Below, piece after piece: positions 1-6,121 of a DNA stretch of 8,590 nucleotides (position 1 is the first letter of the stretch; each line of letters opens with the position of its first letter). The notes under the pieces were generated by a model that did no database searches, was not told where the DNA came from, and saw only the letters and a program-made list of their open reading frames with translations. The DNA is from Thermoleophilia bacterium (GTDB lineage: Bacteria > Actinomycetota > Thermoleophilia > Miltoncostaeales > Miltoncostaeaceae). The DNA lies in assembly GCA_017882555.1 (NCBI GenBank), contig JADGPH010000170.1, forward strand, positions 1-8,590, read 5' to 3'. The translations under genes were made by a program, and so were the position numbers.

Positions 1-596
1 GTTGTCTTGACGCCGCCGCGTCCGCGGCGATGCGCGACGCGGTCAAGCGTGCCGGTCAAGATCACGACACCTTGGGAGGGGTCTTTGAGGTGGTCGCGTT
101 CGGGGTGATTCCCGGACTCGGATCGCACGTCTCCGGCGACGCACGTCTGGACGGGAGGATCGGGCAGGCGTTCTTGGGCATCCAGGCGATCAAGGCTGTG
201 GAGATCGGCGCAGGAATCGAGTTGGGGGAGCTGCCGGGGTCGCAAGCGCACGACGAGATCTTCTGGGATCCCGAACAGGGATATCACCGGCACACCAACC
301 GGTCCGGCGGCCTCGAGGGGGGGATGACCCACGGTGCACCGGTCCTTGTGCGGGCCGTAATGAAGCCGATCTCGACGCTCTCCCGGCCGCTCGCCTCGGT
401 GGATGTCGCGACCAAGGAGGCGCGTGCGGCCTTTAAGGAGCGCTCCGACATCTGTGCGGTTCCCGCGGCCGCCGTTGTCGGCGAGGCCATGTTGGCGCTC
501 GTGCTTGCTCGCGCGTTGTTGGAGAAGTTCGGAGGCGACGCCATCGGTCAGCTCGACGACAGTGTGGCGCGCTACCTGTCCACGGTCCGCGAGTAG
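1..596 (+). CDS. aroC: Chorismate synthase, C-terminal part (5' end outside window)
   Basis: Chorismate synthase converts 5-enolpyruvylshikimate-3-phosphate to chorismate with reduced FMN as cofactor, the last step of the shikimate pathway, in the cytoplasm. The reading frame is open from base 3 to the TAG at 594-596, giving 197 visible residues of a protein that is usually 360-390 long. Family stretches seen: DTLGGVFEVVA and IPGLGSH near the left edge, QAIKAVEIG, PGSQAHDEI, NRSGGLEGGM (from about base 297), MKPISTL, and the C-terminal block ERSDICAVPAAAVVGEAM (from about base 435), which corresponds to the family's third signature. The real start lies upstream, so the ATG at 30 is internal. 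The stop is followed after 11 nt by aroK, consistent with co-transcription. The N-terminal FMN/substrate-binding motifs are not visible here. Confidence 0.97.
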   Translation, partial: CLDAAASAAMRDAVKRAGQDHDTLGGVFEVVAFGVIPGLGSHVSGDARLDGRIGQAFLGIQAIKAVEIGAGIELGELPGSQAHDEIFWDPEQGYHRHTNRSGGLEGGMTHGAPVLVRAVMKPISTLSRPLASVDVATKEARAAFKERSDICAVPAAAVVGEAMLALVLARALLEKFGGDAIGQLDDSVARYLSTVRE

Positions 597-607
597 GCGC
601 GCGCCGC

Positions 608-1132
608 GTGGCCTGGGTTGTCCTCACCGGCTACATGGGAGCCGGGAAAAGCACCGTCGGCGGGGCCGTCGCTGCACATCTGTCACGAGAGTTTCTCGAC
701 TCCGACGACGAAATCGAACGTGATGCCAACCTGGCGATTCCACGGATCTTCGCCACCAAGGGTGAGGTGTGGTTTCGCCGTACCGAAGAACGCACGATCC
801 GTGAGATCGTCGAACGTGAGCCCGCCGGCGTGCTGGCGATCGGTGGTGGCGCCCTCGAGAGCGCCCGTACCCGCGCCCTGCTGCACCGCGCGGCCCAGGT
901 GGTCTGGCTGTGCGCCACACCCGAGCAGCTATGGGACCGCGTGATGGACTCATCGCGGCCACTTGCGACCGATCGTGAGCGATTTCTTCGCCGCTATGCG
1001 CGTCGCGAGCCGCTCTACGCCGAGAGCGCGAACTTCACGGTCGACGCAACCCAGCCCCTTGACACCGTCGTCGGTGAGGTGCAGGCGTGGGTCGACGGCC
1101 TGCTCGGGGACGCGGCAGGGGCGGGACGATGA
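608..1132 (+). CDS. aroK: Shikimate kinase
   Basis: Shikimate kinase phosphorylates shikimate at the 3-hydroxyl using ATP (fifth step of the pathway); it is a cytoplasmic P-loop kinase. The 174 residues match the usual length of 165-190. Walker A is GYMGAGKST at residues 8-16. The substrate-binding acidic pair is in FLDSDDEIE (D33/D34), the arginine of the shikimate pocket falls in the FRRTEER segment (R57/R58), and the glycine triplet of Walker B is in AIGGGALE. The lid arginine is in SRPLAT, and the adenine-side arginine in the REPLYAE stretch. The GTG at 608 puts the P-loop 7 residues from the N-terminus, as is normal; no strong Shine-Dalgarno is seen before it. It starts 11 nt after aroC and its stop overlaps the aroB start (ATGA). 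Nothing is missing from the active site as far as I can see. Confidence 0.96.
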   Translation: MAWVVLTGYMGAGKSTVGGAVAAHLSREFLDSDDEIERDANLAIPRIFATKGEVWFRRTEERTIREIVEREPAGVLAIGGGALESARTRALLHRAAQVVWLCATPEQLWDRVMDSSRPLATDRERFLRRYARREPLYAESANFTVDATQPLDTVVGEVQAWVDGLLGDAAGAGR

Positions 1133-2235
1133 ACACGGGCCACGCGCCGATCCCCCGACATCTGGTGTGGGGCGACATCGGGCACGCTCGGTTTCCCGTC
1201 TGCATCGGCCCGGGCGAGATCTCCCGCATTGGCGATCTTTGGACCGAGCGGGCCGTGGGCGATGCGGCCCTGGTGGTCTTCGACGGGGCCGTCGCGGCCC
1301 ACGCGCAGGTCGTGGAGGACCATCTGCGCGCCGCGGGTGTGCGGGTTGTCCCGGTGGCCGTGCCCCCGGGCGAGCCGTCGAAGTCGCTTGCCCAGGTTGA
1401 GTCCATCTGTCGCGTTGCTGCGCGGCATGGGATTCGACGTACCGACGCGGTCGTGGCCGTCGGCGGTGGCGTGATTGGCGATTTGGCGGGATTCGTCGCT
1501 GCGTCGTATCAGCGGGGTATCGCGCTGGTGCACGTCCCGACGACGTTGCTCGCCATGGTCGACTCGGCCATCGGCGGGAAGACCGGGGTCGATCTTCCCG
1601 AGGCGAAAAACTATGTCGGCGCCATCTGGCAACCGGCGTTTGTGGTCATGGACACTGATGTGTTGGGCAGCCTGCCGGCCCGTGAACTGTCGTGCGGATT
1701 CGCCGAAGTCGTCAAGTACGGGCTGCTGGACTCATTCGAACTGTTCGCACGCGTTGAGGCGTGGCCGGCTCCGCTTCCCGGAGATCCCGAAGCGCTTGTC
1801 AACCTGATTCGCGACTGCGTGGCCCACAAGCTCGATGTCGTGAGCCAGGACGAACGCGAGCAAGGGTTGCGCGCGAGCCTGAATCTCGGGCACACGGTCG
1901 GACATGGCATCGAGGCGGCCGCCGGATATGGGCGCTATCACCATGGCGAGGCCATCAGCCTCGGGCTGTTGGCCGCGTTGCGGGTTGCGCACGAGCTCCA
2001 CGGTGCGGCGATCGAGTGGCGGGCGCGAACCGCCGTGGTCCTGGAGCGCCACGGCTTGCCAACCCGACTTGCGGCCGACGTGTCGACCGACGAGATCCTC
2101 GCGGCCATGGGTCGCGACAAGAAGGCGAGCGCCACGTCGTTCAATATGGTGCTCATTCAGGAGCCGGGGGCAGTGCTACTCCGGCAAGACCCTCCGCGCG
2201 AGGCGGTGGTCGCGGCGATTGAGGAGTTGCGATGA
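1129..2235 (+). CDS. aroB: 3-dehydroquinate synthase
   Basis: AroB cyclises DAHP to 3-dehydroquinate, the second shikimate pathway step, using NAD+ and a divalent metal. The protein is 368 residues from the ATG at 1129, close to the family norm. NAD-binding glycines are in GGGVIGDLAGF (residues 112-122), followed by HVPTTLLAMVDSAIGGKTGVD (135-155) and AKNYVGAIWQP. Metal ligands are E193 (FAEVVKYG), H255 (GHTVGH) and H272 (HHGEA). The reading frame stays open upstream to 1087, but the ATG at 1129 was chosen because it overlaps the aroK stop as ATGA, has a purine-rich AGGGG sequence upstream, and removes 14 residues of low-complexity Arg/Gly sequence that do not fit the family. The 3' end overlaps aroQ by four bases, suggesting translational coupling. 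Confidence 0.97.
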   Translation: MNTGHAPIPRHLVWGDIGHARFPVCIGPGEISRIGDLWTERAVGDAALVVFDGAVAAHAQVVEDHLRAAGVRVVPVAVPPGEPSKSLAQVESICRVAARHGIRRTDAVVAVGGGVIGDLAGFVAASYQRGIALVHVPTTLLAMVDSAIGGKTGVDLPEAKNYVGAIWQPAFVVMDTDVLGSLPARELSCGFAEVVKYGLLDSFELFARVEAWPAPLPGDPEALVNLIRDCVAHKLDVVSQDEREQGLRASLNLGHTVGHGIEAAAGYGRYHHGEAISLGLLAALRVAHELHGAAIEWRARTAVVLERHGLPTRLAADVSTDEILAAMGRDKKASATSFNMVLIQEPGAVLLRQDPPREAVVAAIEELR

Positions 2236-2690
2236 GTGATCAGAATGTTCCACGGATTGCCCTACTGCACGGTCCCAACCTCGGCATGCTTGGTCGCCGG
2301 CCGTCGCAGCATTACGGGTTGTTCTCCCTGTTTGATCTGGAGCAGCAGGTGCGTGTGTGGGGAGCCGAGCGGGGCATGCGCGTCGGGTGTTTTCAGTCCG
2401 ACCATGAGGGGGCCTTCCTGGAGCACGTGCACGGGCTCTCGGGGATCGTCGATGGGGTCATCGTCAACCCGGGTGCGTGGACGCACTACCAGTGGTCGAT
2501 TCGCGATGCGCTCGAGGCGCTCGGCGCCCCGTTTGTCGAGGTGCACATCTCCGATGTTGAGGAGCGCGGGGCGCGCGAGCCGCATCGACGGATCTCGGTC
2601 GTGCGCGACCTGGCGCTCGCCGCAATCTGGGGCCACGGCCCCGAGGGGTATCGCGACGCCCTTGATGCGCTTGCCAAGGAAGTGGCGTGA
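2232..2690 (+). CDS. aroQ: Type II 3-dehydroquinate dehydratase (divergent)
   Basis: The type II dehydratase removes water from 3-dehydroquinate to give 3-dehydroshikimate, the third shikimate step, normally as a cytoplasmic dodecamer. At 152 residues it matches the family. Compared with the remembered M. tuberculosis enzyme, the essential residues are present: GPNL (15-18), the lid-loop arginine R23, the catalytic tyrosine Y28 (HYG), N79 and H85 in NPGAWTH, and H105 in EVHIS, followed by an arginine pair (R119/R120). The FQSDHEG block is also conserved. Two oddities are that the usual NGPN is HGPN, and that the segment after H105 is about three residues longer than usual, ending HRRIS rather than RRHS. 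The ATG overlaps the aroB stop, with a strong GAGGAG Shine-Dalgarno at 2221-2226 (5-nt spacing). Its neighbours aroC, aroK and aroB support the role. Confidence 0.92.
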   Translation: MSDQNVPRIALLHGPNLGMLGRRPSQHYGLFSLFDLEQQVRVWGAERGMRVGCFQSDHEGAFLEHVHGLSGIVDGVIVNPGAWTHYQWSIRDALEALGAPFVEVHISDVEERGAREPHRRISVVRDLALAAIWGHGPEGYRDALDALAKEVA

Positions 2691-3790
2691 GCAGCTACGC
2701 CGAGCGCCGGGCCCGCCTGGTGGCCGCGCTTGACACGGCCGAACTCGATGCGCTGATCATCACCCACCCGCCGAATGTCCGCTACTTGACTGGCTACATC
2801 GGATCGAACGGCATCGGCGTTATCGGGCGCAACGGCGAACGACTGCTGACCGACTCGCGCTACGCGGTGAGCGCTCGGCACCAGGTGGGCGATGATGTCG
2901 AGGTCGTGATCGGTCCAGGGGACCTCACCGCAGTGCTCGCTGGGGCCGTCGTCGCGCTGGCCCCCGGCGGCCGGGTGGGACTCGAGGCCGCCCACACATC
3001 GATGCTGCGTGGGGCGCAGATCGCCGCGAGCCTTACCGCACGCGACCCCGCAATCCAGGTGATCTCCGATGTTGGTCGCGTTGAGGCGCTCCGGCTGATC
3101 AAGGACGACGACGAGATCGCGTCCATCGCGCGTGCGGCAGGAATGGTCGACGCTGCGCTGGCGAGTGTCCTCGCAGCGGGGATCGTGGGGCGACCTGAGC
3201 GCGATGTCGCATTTGGCCTCTGCACCGAGCTTTTCCAGCTCGGTGCAGAGGGCTCAAGCTTCGAGATCATCGTGGCGGCGGGCCCGAATGGAGCCAAGCC
3301 GCACGCGGTCCCCGGGGAGCGCGTGATCGCCGACGGGGAACTGGTCGTCATCGATCTGGGCGCGATCGCCGATGGGTACTGCTCGGATATGACGCGGACC
3401 GTGCCGACGGGACCGCTCCCCGATGCCTTGACGCGCGCGTACGCTGTGGTTGCACAGGCACAGGCTGCCGCACTCGCCGCGGTTCGTCCGGGCATCACCT
3501 GCGCGGCGCTGGATGCCGTCGCGCGGGATGTGATTACCGCGGCGGGCCTTGGCGAAGCATTCGGACACGGGCTGGGACACGGAGTTGGGCTGGAGATCCA
3601 CGAGGCGCCGAGAGTGTCGCGTGAGGGCACAGAGACGTTGCGTCCGGGCATGGTTGTCACCATTGAGCCGGGCATCTATCTCGAAGGGGTTGGCGGGGTC
3701 AGGATCGAGGACCTCGTGGTAGTCACCGAAGACGGGGCGCGCGTGCTCTCGCATTCCCCCAAACCATCCGTAAGTTCGATCACCGGCTGA
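2687..3790 (+). CDS. pepQ: M24 family metallopeptidase (Xaa-Pro aminopeptidase/dipeptidase type)
   Basis: This is a 367-residue creatinase-fold peptidase expected to release the N-terminal residue from peptides with proline at position 2, or to cleave Xaa-Pro dipeptides. The N-terminal creatinase-like domain (about 1-130) contains the characteristic NVRYLTGY at 30-37. The C-terminal pita-bread domain (about 140-360) has the full five-ligand dinuclear metal site: D223 (VIDLGA), D234 (SDMTRT), H298 (GHGVGLEIHE), E327 (TIEPG) and E341 (RIED). H206 (KPHAVP) and H305 are likely substrate-side histidines. No signal peptide or membrane segment is visible, so it is probably cytoplasmic. The GTG at 2687 overlaps the aroQ stop as GTGA and has AAGGA six nt upstream. 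Position directly before efp is typical of this gene in many genomes. Aminopeptidase P and prolidase cannot be told apart here. A perfect 15-bp inverted repeat lies within codons 177-189. Confidence 0.92.
   Translation: MSSYAERRARLVAALDTAELDALIITHPPNVRYLTGYIGSNGIGVIGRNGERLLTDSRYAVSARHQVGDDVEVVIGPGDLTAVLAGAVVALAPGGRVGLEAAHTSMLRGAQIAASLTARDPAIQVISDVGRVEALRLIKDDDEIASIARAAGMVDAALASVLAAGIVGRPERDVAFGLCTELFQLGAEGSSFEIIVAAGPNGAKPHAVPGERVIADGELVVIDLGAIADGYCSDMTRTVPTGPLPDALTRAYAVVAQAQAAALAAVRPGITCAALDAVARDVITAAGLGEAFGHGLGHGVGLEIHEAPRVSREGTETLRPGMVVTIEPGIYLEGVGGVRIEDLVVVTEDGARVLSHSPKPSVSSITG
3217..3251. repeat. Perfect 15-bp inverted repeat (hairpin) inside pepQ
   Basis: The left arm CCTCTGCACCGAGCT (3217-3231) and right arm AGCTCGGTGCAGAGG (3237-3251) are exact reverse complements around a 5-nt loop (TTTCC). 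The arms cover codons for residues 177-189, and the encoded LFQLGAEG fits the M24 family, so the repeat sits within normal coding sequence and is not an insertion. No T-run follows it on either strand, so it is not a standard rho-independent terminator. The function is unknown; in mRNA it would form a very stable stem. Confidence 0.9.
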
Positions 3791-3799
3791 GCGAGGCGC

Positions 3800-3805
3800 A
3801 GGGAG
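3800..3805 (+). promoter_or_regulatory. Ribosome binding site of efp
   Basis: AGGGAG lies 4 nt before the ATG at 3810, inside the 19-nt gap between pepQ and efp. It fixes the efp start: efp is the only complete gene here with a non-overlapping upstream leader and a clear Shine-Dalgarno in it. I see no convincing -35/-10 promoter in the gap or in the last codons of pepQ. Confidence 0.6.
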
Positions 3806-3809
3806 ACCA

Positions 3810-4367
3810 ATGGCCATCACCACCAACGACCTCAAAAACGGATACGTGCTCGACATTGACGGCGAGCTCTGGAGCATTGTGCAGTTCCAGCACGTCAAAC
3901 CGGGCAAGGGCGGTGCGTTTGTGCGCACAAAGCTCAAGAATCTGGCCAAAGGGAACACGACCGAGCGGACGTTCCGGGCAGGCGAGAAGGTCGAGCGGGT
4001 GACGACAAACACGATCGAGATGCAGTACCTCTACGAGGATGGCAACCAGCTTGTGCTCATGAACACCGACACCTACGAGCAGATCAGCGTCGAGTCGGGT
4101 GGCGTCGAGAATGCGGATCTGTTGGCACCGAGTGCCGAGGTTCAAGTGTTGTTCGTTCGCGATGCCCCATTCCGAGTGGAGTTGCCGATATTTGTCGAAC
4201 TGACGGTCACCCGATGCGATCCCGGTGCAAAGGGAGACACGGTGTCCAATGTGATGAAACCCGCGGTGGTTGAGACGGGGGCGACGGTCAACGTTCCGTT
4301 GTTCGTCAACGAAGGCGATCGCATTCGTATCGACACCCGCTCCCGCGAATACACGGCGCGCGCGTGA
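3810..4367 (+). CDS. efp: Translation elongation factor P
   Basis: EF-P binds the ribosome between the P and E sites and rescues peptide-bond formation at polyproline stretches. The 185 residues match the family exactly. Domain I (about 1-65) carries the functional loop HVKPGKGGAF with K33 at its tip, the position that is lysylated in E. coli or aminopentanolated in Bacillus. Domain II is about 66-128 and domain III about 130-185. The family signature runs from K150 (KPAVVETG) to G169, preceded by DPGAKGDT. The loop is PGKGG rather than the PGKGP reported for actinobacteria with unmodified lysine, and no modification enzyme is in the window. ATG start at 3810 with AGGGAG upstream. The neighbouring pepQ encodes a proline-specific peptidase, a common pairing. 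The stop overlaps the next gene by four bases (GTGA). Confidence 0.97.
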   Translation: MAITTNDLKNGYVLDIDGELWSIVQFQHVKPGKGGAFVRTKLKNLAKGNTTERTFRAGEKVERVTTNTIEMQYLYEDGNQLVLMNTDTYEQISVESGGVENADLLAPSAEVQVLFVRDAPFRVELPIFVELTVTRCDPGAKGDTVSNVMKPAVVETGATVNVPLFVNEGDRIRIDTRSREYTARA

Positions 4368-6112
4368 CCCGGGTCGCATATATCGACACGACCCTGCGGG
4401 ATCTGGCGACCTACCCGTGGGGGTCGTCAATCGATGCCAATGATCTCGCGGCGGCCGCCGGGGCGCTTGCCCAGGTGGGTGCGCAGGCGATCGAGGTGAT
4501 GGACCCACGCTGCGCGCGCGCGGCCCTGGAATTGCGTACAGAGTCCCCGTGGGATCGTGTGCGAGCGGTCGTACGTCACGCGGGTCGCACCCCGGTGGGG
4601 ATCGTCGTCCACGGTACGATGCTCTGGCACGACCGCCCCGTAGGGGCCGATGTCGTGCGACAATTCGTCCTGTCGGCCGCCGAGGCTGGCGTCGGTCGGC
4701 TGCGTGCGCTTGACCCCTTGAATGCGGCGAGCGCGCTGGAGGTGATCGCGAACGCGTCGCGTGACGCGCGCATGGGCTTTGTGCCGACGCTGGTCGCCGG
4801 TCCGGCACCGGACGTCAGCGATCCCCGTTGGGAGCGCGAGGCGCGCGCCCTGGCCGCGCTACCCGGCGCATCGGCGCTGTGTGTGTCGGATGGCGGTGGC
4901 CACCTGTCGCCCGCCCAGCTGGCGAGCCTGGTGGGGACAGCCGTTCGGGCGTCGCAGCTGCCGGTCGAGGTGATCGTGCAGGCCCCGGGGGGTTTGGCGC
5001 CGATCCTGGCCCAGGCGGCCATTGATGCGGGTGCGCTGGCGGTCTATTGCGCTGCCGGACCATTGGCCATGACGGCTGCGCGGCCGAGCGCCGAGACCCT
5101 TCGGGTCGCGCTGGCCGGGACGTCGAAGGCGCTGAGCGTTGATCGCGATGCGCTGCACGCCGCGACGCGCATCATCGGACCGATGTTGACTCCTGACCGC
5201 TTGAGCCTCGCGGCAGCCGACCTGTTCGGTCCTGCGGTTGCGCTGCCCCCGGACCTTGAAGCGGCCTTGGTGAGCCGGCTCGGCCGCCTCGGGATGTCGC
5301 GCAGCCTTGTTGATGTGGCCGACGAGGTGCGCTTGGTGACGACCGAAATCGGTGCCGCGACATTGGCCTACCCGCTCGGTGACGCGATCGTGGCGCAGGC
5401 CGCAGATCACGTCATCGATGGTGAGCGGTGGCAGGACATCGAGTCCATCTTGGCCGCCACCGCACTCGGCCAGCTCGGTCCGGTGCGCGGACCTGTCAGC
5501 GAACAGGTGCTCGCCCTTGCCCGCACTGCCACGCCGGTCGAGGCGCAAACGATTCATTTGGCCGGGGTTGCCCACGATGCGCCCCGGGGCGTCTCCGAGG
5601 AGGATCTGGTCCTTTTGGCCCAGTTTCCCGAGGCGGTGCAGCGCCTGATCGCACGGCGGCAGTCCCTGCGCACGGAGGTCGCCGACGAAGAGGGTGCGGC
5701 GATCGATCGCGCGCTGCTCGAGACCCTGATCCAAGCGGTCGAGGGGTCCTTGGAAGCCGAGGTCAGTGTTGAGCTCGGCGGTGCGCGGGTGACCGTGCGC
5801 CGCGCCGCGCCTGCGGCCACGTCGGTCGGATCCGCGGCAGCCAGCGCCGGTGAAGCGGCAGCCGACGACGGCCTGCACCGCATCTCCAGTCCGATGGTTG
5901 GGACCTTCTATCGGGCCCCATCGCCGGACGCGGATCCCTTTGTCAGCGAGGGCCAGCGTGTTGAGGTCGGGCAAACGCTCTGCCTGATCGAGGCCATGAA
6001 GCTCTTCAACGAGATCACCGCCGACGTCGCCGGCGTGGTGCGTCGGGTTTGCGTGGAGAACGCTCACGGCGTCGAGTACGGCGACCTGCTCGTCCTGATC
6101 GACCCTGCGTAA
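4364..6112 (+). CDS. Degenerate OadA/PycB-like carboxyltransferase fused to AccB-type biotin carboxyl carrier protein
   Basis: 582 residues in the accB position, overlapping efp by four bases. Residues 1-250 resemble the TIM-barrel carboxyltransferase of oxaloacetate decarboxylase alpha and pyruvate carboxylase B: DTTLRD at 8-13, LDPLN at 116-120, GPLAM at 232-236. Residues about 290-430 resemble PYC_OADA, including SEEDLVLLAQFPEAV. Against the consensus I remember, D13 is kept, but the carbamylated lysine is S175 (VSDGGG for IKDMAG), the HTH metal ligands are I204 and Q206, the pyruvate-binding arginine is H83, the AHQSL motif is LATYP, and the catalytic threonine of VTP is Y336. It should not be an active transcarboxylase. 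Residues 445-480 match the AccB N-terminal segment, 481-503 form an Ala-rich linker, and 504-582 are a biotinyl domain with the ACC-type thumb (YRAPSPDADPF) and K546 in EAMKLFNEI as the biotin site. The likely role is the biotin carrier of acetyl-/acyl-CoA carboxylase with AccC; the job of the dead domain is unknown. No Shine-Dalgarno is seen before the GTG start. Confidence 0.88.
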   Translation: MTRVAYIDTTLRDLATYPWGSSIDANDLAAAAGALAQVGAQAIEVMDPRCARAALELRTESPWDRVRAVVRHAGRTPVGIVVHGTMLWHDRPVGADVVRQFVLSAAEAGVGRLRALDPLNAASALEVIANASRDARMGFVPTLVAGPAPDVSDPRWEREARALAALPGASALCVSDGGGHLSPAQLASLVGTAVRASQLPVEVIVQAPGGLAPILAQAAIDAGALAVYCAAGPLAMTAARPSAETLRVALAGTSKALSVDRDALHAATRIIGPMLTPDRLSLAAADLFGPAVALPPDLEAALVSRLGRLGMSRSLVDVADEVRLVTTEIGAATLAYPLGDAIVAQAADHVIDGERWQDIESILAATALGQLGPVRGPVSEQVLALARTATPVEAQTIHLAGVAHDAPRGVSEEDLVLLAQFPEAVQRLIARRQSLRTEVADEEGAAIDRALLETLIQAVEGSLEAEVSVELGGARVTVRRAAPAATSVGSAAASAGEAAADDGLHRISSPMVGTFYRAPSPDADPFVSEGQRVEVGQTLCLIEAMKLFNEITADVAGVVRRVCVENAHGVEYGDLLVLIDPA

Positions 6113-6121
6113 CGGTTTTCG

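Noticed and set aside
14..29. Short GC palindrome (7-bp arms, 2-nt centre) in aroC
   Set aside because: It is short, lies in Ala codons (GCC/GCG), and is expected by chance at this GC content.
1087..1128. Upstream extension of aroB by 14 residues
   Set aside because: The extension is Arg/Gly-rich and lies wholly within aroK. The ATG at 1129 gives the typical length and the same ATGA overlap as seen at the next junction.
2860..3675. Minus-strand open frame (271 codons) antisense to pepQ
   Set aside because: Its Ala/Ser/Thr/Pro-rich composition without motifs is a by-product of the GC-rich codon bias of pepQ.
3780..4808. Minus-strand open frame (342 codons) spanning efp and the start of the next gene
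   Set aside because: It is antisense to EF-P, whose family match is unambiguous; the translated product has no family features and is rich in Arg/Pro/Ser.
4859..6067. Long minus-strand open frame (402 codons) antisense to the carboxyltransferase-BCCP gene
   Set aside because: It has low-complexity Arg/Gly/His-rich sequence with no recognisable domain, and mirrors a well-supported gene; this is typical of shadow frames at high GC.
4364..6112. Annotation as active pyruvate carboxylase subunit B or oxaloacetate decarboxylase alpha
   Set aside because: The architecture fits, but the carbamylated lysine, both metal histidines, the substrate arginine and the catalytic threonine positions are all substituted, and the biotinyl domain is of AccB type.
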